A DNA stretch of 64,000 bases from Megalopta genalis (Eukaryota; Arthropoda; Insecta; Hymenoptera; Halictidae), in NCBI RefSeq assembly GCF_051020955.1, contig NC_135022.1, positions 6,816,463-6,880,462 on the forward strand. Direction: 5' to 3'. Below the pieces are notes generated by a model. It was not told the DNA's origin, did not search any database, and was given only the letters and a program-made list of their open reading frames with translations. Below are positions 1-11,902 of the stretch, one piece after another. Each line of letters begins with the position of its first letter. Position 1 is the first letter of the stretch. The translations under genes and the position numbers were made by a program.

Positions 1-534
1 TGCGTCAAATGCGCACAAAGCCATAAACCGGGAAAATGCAAAATCGAGAAATCAGGTAATAAAAACGTGCTAAAATGTGCTAACTGCGGGGAAAATGGGC
101 ACCCGGCCTCTTACCTGGGCTGCCCATATATGTTTATGATAATGAACATGAAGAAGCAAGAACACGAAAACAAAAACAGAAAAGCTTTCGAAAAAACACA
201 AAAAATTCACAGACAAATTGACCCGAGTATTTCATACGCAAACATCACAAAAAACAATAGAATTCCATACACACAACATATGGCACAACCCGAAACACAC
301 ACCAGAAACGAAAGGCTCACCCCCCCCCCCCCAAGAATGCTGACCAACAGCAACGAAAGAACACAATTTCAAGTAACGGACAATAATAACCACAACAACA
401 TAAATATAAGCCAAATACTCGATATATTCAGAAGTAGCTTAGACGAAATCAAAGAGCAACTAGTCGATTTCAATAATAAAATCACCCAAAATACACTGAG
501 AATCGATTACTTAGCACAATGGTCAATCGAGTAA
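1..534 (+). CDS. ORF1 C-terminal part (zinc-knuckle nucleic-acid-binding protein) of Jockey-like element
   Basis: The reading frame is already open at base 1 and ends with TAA at 532-534. Near its start it carries two cysteine-rich knuckles, CVKCAQSHKPGKC and CANCGENGHPASYLGC, of the kind that binds element RNA in non-LTR ORF1 proteins. The rest is a polar, Asn/Lys-rich tail with a proline run encoded by the C-tract at 320-332. The frame has no breaks here, but the N-terminal part lies beyond the window edge. The stop overlaps an ATG (TAATG, 532-536) that opens ORF2. A related ORF1 N-terminal relic lies at 42.6-43.5 kb. Confidence 0.8.
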   Translation, partial: CVKCAQSHKPGKCKIEKSGNKNVLKCANCGENGHPASYLGCPYMFMIMNMKKQEHENKNRKAFEKTQKIHRQIDPSISYANITKNNRIPYTQHMAQPETHTRNERLTPPPPRMLTNSNERTQFQVTDNNNHNNINISQILDIFRSSLDEIKEQLVDFNNKITQNTLRIDYLAQWSIE

Positions 535-1552
535 TGGCTCACACAACCACCAGCAACCCAATCAAAATATCAGCGATAAATGTAAATTCACTGTGCACAA
601 TTAAGAAAAGACTAGACTTACAAAAATATATTGAAGCTTACAAACACGACATTATACTGATCTCAGAAGCCAAACTTAACAACAAACACAAACTGAAATT
701 AAACAACTACGACATAATTAGGACAGACAGAGCTCCAAACTCGAGAGGCGGAGGTACTGCAATAGTTATAAAAAACAACATCAATTACACCATGGTCCCA
801 TACCCAAACTCAAAGAAAAATAGAATCATAGAATACACAGTGATAAAAATAATAGTAAACTCAAAAAAAACATTACTCATCTTCAGCATATACGCCCCAC
901 AATCCACAAAAAACACATTCATAATCGAGTTCGAACAACTTTACAAAGACTTTCATCTGGACAACGAAAACAGTTTCTTCATCATAGCCGGCGACATAAA
1001 CGCCAGAAATACACAATGGGGTGATTCAAACACGAATGACAGGGGCAGACGATTACTACAATGGGAGGTCGACAACAGTATATCACATTAAACAACAATC
1101 TACGCAGCTGCCAACCCTACGTACACCAAAGCAAACTCTTTCCTGGATTACTGCATAACAGACAGCAGATTAGAAATACTGAACCTCAACAACAACAAAA
1201 TAAGGACAAACCCATACGATAGCGATCATAATGCACTAACATTCGCAATAGAACCAACCACACTGTTCCAAGGAATAACACCAACTCCTCCTAAACCCCA
1301 CTCATTCAACTATAAAAAAACTAATTGGCGAAAATACGCCAAACGGGCCGATAAGTACCTAAAAAATAAACTACCGGATAATAGGAATCTCGCGATAAAT
1401 GAAATAGACGAAGGTATCAGCTACCTCGAACTGCTTATCACAAAAACAATTAAAGAAATAGTCTCAACAAATAAACCTAGCAATACAAATTATTGTCAAA
1501 AATACATTAGCAATAACACTAAAAAAAACTACACGCGGCAAAGTCATTCCTA
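534..1552 (+). pseudogene. ORF2 endonuclease domain, broken by an in-frame stop
   Basis: I place the start at ATG 534-536, which overlaps the ORF1 stop; an upstream in-frame ATG at 519 is possible. The protein begins MAHTTTSNPIKISAINVNSL, typical of the first beta strand of the exonuclease-endonuclease-phosphatase fold, followed by ISEAKL, the GGGTAIVIK stretch, IYAPQS, and AGDINARNTQWGD, the GD-N-H/R motif. Translation hits TAA at 1089-1091, but the same frame then continues with recognisable domain sequence, including the C-terminal SDHNALTF motif near 1222-1245. The stop is therefore a point mutation inside the domain. A second stop and a frame change follow near 1550. Confidence 0.85.
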
Positions 1553-1561
1553 GTATCAAAG

Positions 1562-2335
1562 TTGTATTTCATCAGGTACCAAAGCTCGAGCAAGCACAGC
1601 AGACAAGAGACAAACAGAATTAAACGGACAATAAAAATACTCAATAAAAAACTCCACATTGAAATCTCTAAAGCTGCAACCGCATACTGGGCCTCCATCA
1701 TTAAAAATATAAACTTCAAGAACGCCAATGAATTTTTCCCGACCATTAACAGGATACTGAGACCACAAAAACACATTAGCATCGAAAACCTCAGACTTAA
1801 TATTAACAAAAACGAATTTAACAAAGAAGTAGCGAAAACTTTACCAGACAGGACCGACAACAACGAACTTTACATTACAGATCCGATTACTAAACTCGAG
1901 ATAATAGGAAAGTATCTGGAAAGAATAAATTCACCAAGATACGACGAAACAACAGACAAATACAGCAAAATAGCAAAAAGAATGACAGATACAAAGGCAA
2001 CTTTTACAACATTCACAGACGCTAACCCAGCATACAGGCCAGTACACCTGGATAAAGAAACCAATCATTTCATTTCTTGCAGTGAAGTAAGCGAAATTAT
2101 CAAAAAGCTAAATAATAAGACTTCGTCAGGGCTGGACAACATCCCATCAATTGCCATCAAAAATCTACCGACAACCATCATAATAGAATACACGATACTC
2201 TTTAATAATGCAATTGACCACGCCTATTACCCAAACAGATGGAAACAAGCTAAAATCCTACCGATACTAAAAAAGGGTAAAAACCCAGAAGAGCCACAAA
2301 GCTACAGACCCATTAGTCTCACTACGAACATTTGA
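1562..2335 (+). pseudogene. ORF2 reverse transcriptase, N-terminal half
   Basis: This frame holds the linker between endonuclease and reverse transcriptase and then the first RT blocks: NKTSSGLDNIPSIAIKNLP, where the usual GxD motif is seen, then WKQAKILPILKKGKNP and SYRPISL. It stops just after PISLTTNI. The next conserved stretch, FEHNIIPDNQFGF, appears in a different frame from about 2330. A short block between the two is missing, so a deletion with frame loss separates this half from the catalytic half. It belongs to the same ORF2 as the endonuclease upstream. Confidence 0.85.
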
Positions 2336-3605
2336 ACACAATATTATACCAGATAACCAATTCGGATTTAAGAATAAACTTTCTACCACACACGCAATTC
2401 ACAAATTAACTTCTGACCTCAACAATTACCTACACAACGGACTGACAGTGGGGGCAATATTGCTAGACCTTGAAAAAGCATTCTATTCAGTTTGGCATAA
2501 TGGGCTAATTCATAAACTAGACAAATACCAATTTCCAGCAGGACTAATCCTACTAATAGCAAATATGACCAAAGGAAAAACGTTCCGCATATGGGACGGA
2601 ACGAAAATGTCTACCACCACATTCAAAATCTCAGAAGGCCTACAACAAGGAACAGTAACATCACCAATACTCTTCAACATTTATAATAGCGAAGTTATAA
2701 ACGAATTCGGACTCAACACCGTAGACAGACTACACTCGATTGCCTACGCGGACGACTTAATAATCTACAAAGCTGACACGGACGTAGGACAAATCAAAAA
2801 CTCACTACAAATGACATTAAACCACATCACTGACTACTATAAAAACTGGAACTTGAAAATTAATCCCACCAAAAGTGAGCTAATATTCTTCCGCAGACCG
2901 GTAAAACAAATCAAATACTCAAACGTAGTAAAGATAGAAAAAGCAACAATCACAGCTAAAAACATTCACACTAACGAAACTGTTGAAATCCCCCCCAAAA
3001 AGCTAGTAAAATATCTAGGAGTACAACTGGATCATCTACTAAGACTGAACAAACACCACATTACGCAACTGGACAAAGCCAGAAGAACCTTCAAAGCTAA
3101 CTCTAGACTTTTCTACAACAAAAATCTTTCCACCAAAGCCAAACTTATTTGCTACCAGCTATTAGTTAGACCCATATTAACGTATGCCGCACCCATATTC
3201 TGGAACACCGGGCCAACAATTATAGAAAAAATAAGAAGATTTGAAAGATCATGCCTCGGCCGATATAGAACAGCTGAATCAAATTACACCAAAAGAATCA
3301 GTAACATTAAAATATACACAAAAGCTGATATACCAAGAATAGACTGCTTCAACTTAAAACTCACCCGAAATTACTTCAGCAGGATTGGCCACACCAAAAA
3401 TCAAATAATAATAGACACAATGAAAACGGAAGAAGAGACGACCCCCAACAAGTTAAGCTCAGGTTACATACCCCCAGAGCTGTTCCTCTTCTGTGACCAT
3501 AATGGAATAATCCAAGATCAACATAACTTACCCATAATCTACCATAGGAATAGACACTCCGCTAATAAGAAAATCAATCCAGACGACAACAAATACATAC
3601 GATAA
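2330..3605 (+). pseudogene. ORF2 reverse transcriptase, catalytic half and C-terminus
   Basis: The frame is open from NQFGF through the RT palm: VGAILLDLEKAFYSVWH is motif A, GLQQGTVTSPILFNIY is motif B, and IAYADDLIIY carries the YADD catalytic pair at 2745-2756. Then come NPTKSE and KYLGVQLD, and a thumb/C-terminal region ends at TAA near 3605. The palm residues needed for polymerisation are present, so the copy lost function through the upstream stop, frame change and deletion rather than through loss of its catalytic aspartates. It cannot be made as one protein from this copy. Confidence 0.9.
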
Positions 3606-4229
3606 CAATCCAACTACTCAACAGCACTCTCTATCAAGGACAAAATGGACAGGGATAGACTAAACAAAGATTACTCCTAGCTAGCTAACGACGCCAGGCA
3701 CATTGACGAACTCCGCAGAAGAACCCGTAAAAAGTGAAAAAATAGACTAAGTTCCGGAAAAACAAAGGTCATTAGTTATTATCAGTGATTGTCTTAAGAC
3801 CTGTATACAATCCTTAAATAGCGCAAAATGCTTAACAGCAACATTAGTTTTAAGTTCCCTTGTAAATAGATCCTCCGAACCCTAACCCACCCATCCCAAC
3901 TCCTCACCCCACACCTACTGCCTTATTTATTTATGTTTTAATTAGCCTAAGTCATATTTAAGATAGATGGTAAAAGTTTTTTTAAGACTCTTCCTTTTCT
4001 TTTACTAACAACTAACGATACAAGACTGATAGCATATAAATCTCTCGCCCTAATAACGTGCCTAAAACATATCATATTACCATAGCTAGCTATAGAGTTT
4101 ATCCAAATTGATAACTAATGGCTATCAAAATTTTTATTATTAATGTTAAAAGTATTTTTAAGTAGGATTATTCTCTGTATATTATGACTGAAATGAGAAA
4201 AATAAACTTACTTTAAAAAAAAAAAAAAA
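3606..4229 (+). other. 3' UTR and poly-A of Jockey-like element
   Basis: This AT-rich noncoding stretch follows the ORF2 stop. It has AATAAA-like sequence near 4199-4205 and a run of about 15 A at 4215-4229, the usual end of an element integrated by target-primed reverse transcription. Copia coding sequence begins immediately after. Confidence 0.75.
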
Positions 4230-4239
4230 GACAAAATCT

Positions 4240-4775
4240 GATATAATACTGTCGATCAATCCGTCGGAATTAAAACAAATAAAGGATTGTAGAACATCGA
4301 ACGAGGTATGGCGGAAACTCGAGCAGATCTATCAATCACGGGGGCCTGCGCGTAAAGCTACGCGCATGAACGAGGGCGAAGATGTTCGCGAACACCTCAG
4401 GAAATTCTTTGATGCTGTCGACAAACTACACGAAATGGACGTGGATATCAACGCAGATTTGCTGGCAATTTTGTTGCTGTATAGTTTGCCACAGAGTTTC
4501 GAAATTTTACGCTGTGCAATTGAGTCGCGTGATGAGTTGCCACCTCCCGATACTCTTCGAATTAAGATCATCGAAGAAAGCGACGCACGCAAAAATGAAT
4601 CGTGTGACACAGTGCCTAACGCTATGGTTGCCGGAAGACGTGTAAGACCAAATTATGGGAAAAATAATTATAACAGAGCTGCGGAAAATATACCGATGAC
4701 GACCGCTCAAAACCGAAATGTTTTCGATGTCGGAAATTCGGCCATATAGCATCCGAGTGCCGCAAGGGTAGAAAC
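4240..4775 (+). pseudogene. Copia gag remnant
   Basis: Two frames together give a UBN2-type Copia gag. About 4234-4335 encodes INPSELKQIKDCRTSNEVW. The main open stretch, 4366-4749, encodes MNEGEDVREHLRKFFDAVDKLHEMD and a leucine-rich helix ending LPQSFE. A CCHC-type knuckle (CRKFGHIASECRKG) is readable in the next frame at about 4728-4770. Gag would package element RNA in virus-like particles. One frame change before the knuckle and one near 4340 break the protein. Confidence 0.75.
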
Positions 4776-4779
4776 ACGA

Positions 4780-5646
4780 GACACTCGGCTAAAGGTGCTA
4801 GCAGCGATATCTCCTTCTACACAACGTCGGAATTCGGGCAAAAATGCGAAATAACACGAGTGAATAACGGGGTGAGCGACGGATAGTGGCAGCACGCCTC
4901 ACCTGTGCAAGGATCTAAATAGCTTCGAATATATCGACAAAAGGCTGCATGGAAAATTAAATCTTGCAAACAATGCGTCGACAAACATTAACGCGAGTGG
5001 AACTTTGCGCGTAGTTATCGATGAAAGGGGTTCAGAAAAGAACTTGACGCTAGAAGACGCTCTGCAAGTACCGGACCTAAGAACGAACCTGTTATCGGTC
5101 GGGAAAATAACGGATCGTGGATACAGAGTGCTTTTCACAAAAGATCAAGCCAAAGTCATCGATGGTAAAGGCAATAACAATTTGACCGCCATTCGTAAAA
5201 ATGGCCTATATTACGTGACGAAAAAAGGGTCCACACACAGGGCCATGGCAGCAGACGAGGACGCAGCGAAGTCGCAACGGAACAACGAGCTCGAGATATG
5301 GCACAGGCGGCTTGGACATTTAAATCAACAGGATCTACTGGAAGCGAGGCGGAAGTGCATCATACCGAGTGGCAACGTTGAAGATTTTAAACGGACATTG
5401 TGTTGCGAAATTTGTATCGAAAATAAGATGACGCAAACGCCGTTTGCGGAACAATCGAAGCGTGCGACGGAAGTCTTAGAAATAATTCACAGCGATGTCT
5501 GCGGCCCCATGCGAACGCACTCACACGCAGGTAACAGATATTTCGTCACGTTCATTGACGATTATTCTAGGTGGTGCGAAGTTCGGTTTATAAGGTCAAA
5601 GGACCAAGTATTTGATGCGTTCCGAGAATTCAAGAACTATATATAA
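4780..5646 (+). pseudogene. Copia protease and integrase N-terminal region
   Basis: The protease active-site motif DSGST (here DSGSTPHLC) is readable at about 4882-4908. From 5005 the frame is open: the gag-pre-integrase segment (VPDLRTNLLSVGKITDRGY, WHRRLGHLN and C-x2-C in CEICIENK) forms the HHCC zinc domain, followed by the core strand IIHSDVCGPM and FIDDYSRW with the first catalytic Asp. TAA at 5644-5646 interrupts the core; integrase sequence resumes in the same frame right after it. Cleavage of gag-pol and integration of cDNA would be the roles in a live element. Confidence 0.8.
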
Positions 5647-5649
5647 AAT

Positions 5650-6516
5650 CAGACCGGTCGCAAGATGAAATTCCTACAATCGGATAATGGGAAGGAGTAT
5701 ATAAATTCGCGGTTTGATAAGTTCTTAAGCGATAACGTGATTAAACGTAGGTTATCGGTCGCATACAATCCACAGCAAAACGGGGTAGCCGAGTGGAAGA
5801 ATCGGACGATAGTAGAAACGGCGAGATGTCTAATCGCGCAATCCGGTCTACCGCGATCTTAATGGGCAGAAGCCGTATCGACGGCGAATCATATTCGTAA
5901 TCGATGTCCGTCAAGAGCTACAGCCAGAAAATCTCCTTTTGAGAGGCTTTACGGGAAGCTGCCCGTCGTTAAACACTTTCGCGATTTCAGATGCGACGTC
6001 TATTTTCTAAATAACGATCCGAATAAAGGGAAGTTTGAACCACCTTCGCGAAAGGGGACTTTCGTCGGGTATTCCGAATGTTCGAAGGGATATCGAATAT
6101 GAAATAAGGATGCAAAACGGGTAGAAATCGCGCGCGATGTAAAGTTCCTCGAAAATTTCAGCGCGAACGACATTCAAAAGTCTGCCGTAAAGAACGTTCC
6201 CTCCGAAAATATCCCGCAAAATGATTTAGGCCGCGACGAACACAATAGCGAACCATTAACTTTCGATGTCGATCTGTCTTCTCAAGATTATCAAAACGAT
6301 AATATTGATTATCTTCAAAGAGAAGATAATCTACGCATCCCAACTCCCGAAGCTCAAGAAGCACCGTCACAACCTGAAATCCCTGTCGAACAATTATCGA
6401 CGAACGATATAATAAATTCTAGTCCTAAAAATCATGATGAAATGTTAAATAGAAAACGACGACAAAATTCAAATTTGCAAATTAAAGAAGTTTATGAACC
6501 ATTAGATTTAATTTAA
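5650..6516 (+). pseudogene. Copia integrase core end and downstream linker
   Basis: The stretch 5665-5862 reads MKFLQSDNGKEYINSRF with the second catalytic Asp, then NPQQNGVAEWKNRTI, where the third catalytic residue Glu is kept and the usual Arg after it is Trp. Further in-frame stops follow, and the trace goes on as HIRNRCPSRA, FERLYGKLP and GTFVGYSE, the C-terminal integrase region. A Glu/Asn-rich linker ends at about 6516. Nothing after it matches the Copia polymerase, so the element is truncated. Confidence 0.75.
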
Positions 6517-6519
6517 CTT

Positions 6520-6690
6520 ATGAAAGAGTCTAAAATAGGAAAATTTTGTAACCAATATAGTAGTCCACACAAAGTTGTAGAAATCTTGCCGAATAGAAAT
6601 ACTAATTGGAGGTAATCTACGTATAGTACACACTAACAAATTGAAAATTGCACATGTAAGATCTAAATTTAATTAACAAATAACGGTACA
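6520..6690 (+). pseudogene. Possible Gypsy integrase C-terminal remnant
   Basis: A short broken reading frame encodes YSSPHKVVEILPNRNTNWR and, in a shifted frame, RIVHTNKLKIAHVR. The first resembles the GPFKVVEI-type strand and the second the HVNRLK-type end of Gypsy integrase C-terminal domains. It is not Copia-like. Sequence from 6690 to 6985 shows no further coding trace. The call rests on two short motifs. Confidence 0.35.
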
Positions 6691-6984
6691 ATTAACAATA
6701 ATGCCACATATGTATTACGTATCAACGAATGTTCATTAGACTTTAAAATTCCAGTACCAAGACAAGGTAAATTCTCAGAAATTTCTTGGAATTCAACGAA
6801 CCAATGGATGATGTCATTCTACCAAATCACGACGAACCTCGCTGAAGCCTACCACAATCAAAGCCGTTATCTGTATCCGATGAGACGACTCGACAACTTC
6901 CGTGATGGTAGCAGATAGTTGTTGAGTGTCATGAAAACATCAGAACCACATTTCGAAACGTACCAGTAGAAAAGAGCATCCTAT

Positions 6985-9900
6985 ATAGCAACGATAAAAA
7001 TAGCATCTATAGAATACGATATAATAGAGAAGTAAAATTCGCCCCAGGAGTTCATTCGCATTAACTTGATTAATTATATCAAAGATAATTTATTATTTTT
7101 GATTATAGAGAAATAAGATTTTTGAATATTCTAACAATTTAAATTACTGTCCTAAATAAAACATAATGTTTTAAATAATCTATGAGGTTCACAAAATTCG
7201 AAAATGTCAAAATTACTTAAAAAATATTGTCATTCCAAAACTAGTCTCGAACGCATTTCCGAAACTCGATCAAGCCCAAATTATGCAAATAACTTCATTT
7301 CACATAGAAACAATGTTAGCGAGAAGGATTTTTTGAAATTGGAATGTTACGACCCAAAATATTGCGAGAAATCTATTGCACTGTTATGTAAACAATAAAC
7401 ATTTACCATTTCTGTCTTTTTTAAAAACGTTTACAAAACCTCCAATAAGAATGAAAAATTACTTTCCTGGCCGAGTCTTTTCCGTACTTCAACCTAAACC
7501 AATGCAGTGTCTCACAATCAGTGATAGTACCAAATTGCAGGTTCGAAATACACAGCGTTCGTACTCAAACACATAATATACAACGCGATTCCATTTCACA
7601 AGAATAACTGCGATAAATACTGTTCGATATAAATCATAGACCTATTTAAACCAATAACACTACTATGAAAAACCTCAGGAATAAGTTTATTAATTGCATT
7701 AACTCTGTAATACTATAAATGCTTGAGTTTGCTCGAAAAGATTCGACATACCTACTCTAGCTTACTTAATAGACAACAAGGTTATATCCTCGCAAAATTT
7801 GCTACAACTAGAAAATCTGCATTATCAATTTCATCGAATGAATGTTCCAAATTGATCATATAAACATGGATTTTTATAAATCTAGAGTATTTGATTTAAT
7901 CGTGTCAGAATCGGAAGCAGACGGTAAATTGATCAACGTACTCAAGAAAGCAATATCTCTAGTGACAGTAGGATTTGAATGTAGAAATAAGTAGCAAGGC
8001 AATCAATCCTCTGAAGCTGTATTGCTTGTTATCCAAACATGGTTGCAAGTTTTTAACTAATGGAAAGCAACAGCAAATAATGACGTGTAAATAAAAATTA
8101 CCGATTCAGATTTCAAGTTTGCTTCTACATGACGTTTAGTGCCATTACTGCACAATTTGATTCATAGATAATATACACGACTTCGCACAATCACTTCCGA
8201 TCCTGTTCACCCCGAGAAGTAAATGTTTCAGACTGTTAACCAAATTCAGGAAAGTTCGGTATGAAAGATCCAACATCAAATCTCAAATCCTTGCTCCAAA
8301 AGTACATCGAAATTCAGATCAATGTAGTCTTCCTTTTCTTGTTGATTACTTCCGCAATCGCGCCATACAAAGTCTCAAGCAGAAGAACCAGTCTTCTAGA
8401 TATCTGCTGAACACTGACGTGAATCTTGACATGAAAACTGCATCACTCAATCTCCATATTGATCCAATCGGTTTTTGGTGACGATTAAAGCCGTAAATCT
8501 TCAAGCAAACAAATTCCTGCTTTCTAAATTTCCACTTGAATGTTTAGTAGGAATCGTGCAATCTTGGTATTTTTCATTATGCGATTAATATTTGTTGCCC
8601 GTTTATTGAGAATGTATCCACTGCAGGTTACATTTCTGGTTATGTATATCACACTATTTGAAATTATGGAACCAAATTTCCAAATACTTTGGAAATTGAG
8701 ATTGATAGTTGTGAACATGCTTTGAAAATGGCTATATTTACCTATAATTAATACTTAGGGAAGCATCGCTCCAATATCGAAAGATATGAGATAATTAATA
8801 GCCCAGCCATAGTTTTCTTCGACTACTGAAACCAAGCTGCAGTAGTATCATTAATGCATTTCGAATAATTTGGTTTCGATGAATAACATAAGAGTGGGTG
8901 TTGCACTGCTTTTCTTCCTCTATATCATAACCACTACAGAAACTCATTTAGTTATTTCGGGCGCGTAGAGTACAAGAAATGACCTGCAAACTACCAAGAA
9001 TGCACAGCTCTGCAGTAATAAAAAATGGAGTATTCTCAATCTGAATGTTCCATTTAATGCAACTCTTCATTTGTGGTGAAATTAGATGTTGGCGATTCCG
9101 TTGCTGATTCCGAATATTGGAAATTTGTGAAGCAACAACCCGACCCAACTATAAATTTTCCAATACAGATCCAGTACGCTGAAGAAAATAGTCTCGTGTG
9201 TCTAAAATCAAATCGATCAATTTTAAATCGCCAGTCGATTACCTCCTCTTTACTGGTATCACTTGGATCGATGCATAAGAATTCTAGCGCGACCATTATT
9301 TATTTTCCGTCGTTTCCCATGCAACGTTGTTCGTTAGGGCATTGCCATCGTACACTGTAACGAACATTCAGTTCTGCTTAGTTTTCAATATTCACAACGA
9401 AATAAATAGGCCCTCACACCGCGACCGTGGTTAGTTTTCATTTGTCATGAGTTAGCAGCTACTGTTACGTAGATACATATAGTTACGCTTGTAATTCTTC
9501 TCTGCTATTGTGCACGCGATTCACGTTACGCTTGTAATACTTTTGCGCTTGCAGCCTAGCTTCGCTACAACCGATTGCGCTTGCAAATTTCGATACAGCT
9601 TTGTAGCCATAAATTGATCGCTTAATCGTATCATTCATGACCTTCACGACACATCGTCACATTTCATCATTCTATTGTATATCATCTATAACCTCCTCTG
9701 TACGAATCTTATTGGTTAAAACATATTTAGCGTTATTACACCAGCGTTTTTTACCATACAGTCCACTATCCAATTCATCCTTCCAATCCTTCCTCCAATT
9801 CATCCTTCCCAACGAAAAGATACATTTGCAACATATTTGGAAATTTGAGAAGAATAATAAACTAGTAATTTTGGAAATTGTCGAACATTTAACTTATTTC

Positions 9901-11045
9901 TGCACTTTATGAGCCTTCCCGGGTACTACATATTTCCAAAACTTCATCCTCCGGTTACGTAAATACATACAACTGTGAGATGTAGATGGTTCATTCTATT
10001 ATATAATATTTCACATAAAACATTATGATTCAGATTCTGATAATACTCTACATTGATGTTTAAACCCACGATTTAAAAAAGTGATGAAAAAAGTGATGTC
10101 AATTTTGCAGGTTGTCTTCGCTATAGTAAGCATGAAAGTAGTATAATAATACTTTACTATCCACACTTTAATTATGCATGATTCGTACTCAAGCCGCTAT
10201 ATGCACTATTCAGATTTGACGAGGAGATGACTATAAACAGTGCGGGCATGTTCGTCGCAAAAGTCTTCTCGTTAGCTTTAAACTATACGATAGTAGGAGT
10301 TATGAATTGTACATTAAAATTAATATAACAATTTGCGTTCAAATTTTTTCGAGCAAACTTATTATCATACATACAAATACACTGTATGTTACCGTGTTCG
10401 TTTGAACAGTTCAAACAGATATATGTATAATTCTTATAGTTCAATACTGTGCATAGTACAAACAGAATTAAGTCTTATTACGAATAATTTCTTTCACGAA
10501 CCATAACTGAACGCGACATCGGGACAAAAATGTGTAAATTGTACATCCGATCGAAAAAATATAAAAACTCGTCTCGATGACTACATTGTGCAACATATGT
10601 CCAAAATGATCTATTGGAAACAAAAAATACTCCATAAATACTGCAGAATTCGTTTGAATTGATAGAATTAAGAATTAACTTTCCTACCTCGAGTATAATG
10701 ATATAAGAAAATGATCACGTTTTCAGCTGGCATTTATGCATTACTATCCTATAAATGTAAGTTTCATAAATAACGCTAAATATTTATTAATAAAAATAAG
10801 ATCAGATTAAATAAAACTAATTAAAACAAACACTATGTGGTATTACAACATAGTATAATATAAAGAGTATTTTCCCGAAACTACAGAGATTTAAATTATT
10901 ATATTATCATTAAAAAGAATTTTTTCAGCTACTTTTAAAGTACACCTATGAGATGATTTATTATGTGTACAACATTATTTAAAATACCAAAATTATGAAA
11001 TCCTTTTTCGAAAATCATCGGTTAGTGTAAACCAGTGTATTACAA
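6985..11045 (+). repeat. Inverted repeat arm A-left (partner 47013-50835)
   Basis: Read in reverse complement, this block matches 47013-50748 over nearly its whole length. Examples: 7030-7060 against 50690-50715, 7320-7520 against 50250-50460, 9000-9300 against 48600-48920, and 10560-10800 against 47270-47500. By eye identity is around 90-95% in the best stretches, with indels. Both copies carry the same broken peptide traces (for example KPPIRMKN, VLQPKPMQC, WNIQIENTPFFITAELCILGS), none of which I can assign to a family. No intact gene is visible in 6985-11045. Confidence 0.85.
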
Positions 11046-11599
11046 AAGCTGAAAGGTAACATTCTCTATTATTCCGAAAATGTCTAGTCATATAAGTCAA
11101 CATAATAAAAAACATGGAGAATACTTAGGCAATTATACAAACTAATATTTTTGTAATTTCTATTGCGTGTTTCGTCCAAATTTTAATAGGAGTTTGTAGA
11201 CAAATGTTTTATTTTATTTTCTTCTCATGGTTACTCTGGGGTTTTAATAATGTCAAGTAGAAAGTTGATTGAAGTCATAGAAAATGCTCACTGGAAGTGT
11301 GACATACGAAGAACATTCCTGACATATTTTTCATAGCTTATCTTTCACGTACTTTAAATTCGCTCAAGAATAATTATTCAGCCACAGGAAAAGAACGTCG
11401 AACATAACGTCGAAAACGTGGGAATTTAAGACAGCGTTAAATTCATTTAAGACATCCACAACCCACACTCTCGATGAGAGCCAAACGTCCAAATATCCAA
11501 ATAACCAAATCGACGACCCAAGCATCTTTTGCAAACGCAATTCAATAGATGAAACTGTGATAACAGCGAAGCCAAGATTAGAAGAAACAATGATGCAAA
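11046..11599. other. Intergenic, nothing recognised
   Basis: AT-rich sequence between the A-left arm and the Gypsy pol relic. Short open frames exist on both strands, but none looks coding. The last part, from about 11360, may already be decayed linker of the Gypsy element. Confidence 0.5.
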
Positions 11600-11902
11600 C
11601 ACCACTCATCTACAATCTCCCAGGAGCCTCATCTACGCCATTACATCTACCAATAATCTCACCTGCCAAGATCAGTGAACCAAGTATAACTTAGTCTATA
11701 CCTGATTGCGAATCTAAATCCCAGGAGAACAGCAGTTCAACTGATGGAGACGAACCAGATATTAGCCCAGTTTTGCCACAACCTACGAACACGAATAACA
11801 TTGTCACACCAGCAGATGAAATTCGATGAAAATTAATAGGAGAAGCTTGCAGTAGATTAATCGCAGGTCACAAGGGTGTAACGGAAACCTTAAATCAATT
11901 AA
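11600..11902 (+). pseudogene. Gypsy pol: linker and integrase zinc domain, left part
   Basis: A frame with two stops reads a Ser/Pro-rich linker with PEIHPVLPQP-like sequence (here PDISPVLPQPTNTNNI) and then EACSRLIAGHKGVTETLNQL. That is the start of the H-H half of the integrase HHCC domain, with the GHKGV motif. It ends exactly at TTAA 11899-11902, where a piggyBac element begins. The other half of the domain resumes after the element at 14222. Confidence 0.75.

Larger units (their letters stand above)
1..4229 (+). mobile_element. Jockey-like non-LTR retrotransposon, 5' end outside window
   Basis: The segment has the order expected of a Jockey-type element: zinc-knuckle ORF1 end, apurinic-like endonuclease, reverse transcriptase, 3' UTR and a poly-A run at about 4215-4229. 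The coding strand is A-rich. An in-frame stop, frameshifts and a deletion in ORF2 show that this copy is dead. Copia gag coding sequence starts directly after the poly-A, so the element lies inside a Copia copy. The matching left target duplication is outside the window and cannot be checked. Confidence 0.9.
4230..6516 (+). mobile_element. Ty1/Copia retrotransposon fragment (gag, protease, integrase)
   Basis: Directly after the Jockey poly-A the sequence encodes Copia gag, a gag zinc knuckle, the DSG protease motif, the pre-integrase zinc domain and the integrase core, all in Copia order. Several stops and frame changes interrupt it. Reverse transcriptase and RNase H are missing: the coding trace ends near 6516 in a low-complexity linker. 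The 5' LTR must lie left of the window and no 3' LTR is visible here. Confidence 0.85.

Noticed and set aside
8948..9360. Peptide traces in arm A (for example WNIQIENTPFFITAELCILGS) as a host gene exon
   Set aside because: I could not match them to any family with confidence; both arms have stops and no splice-supported structure.
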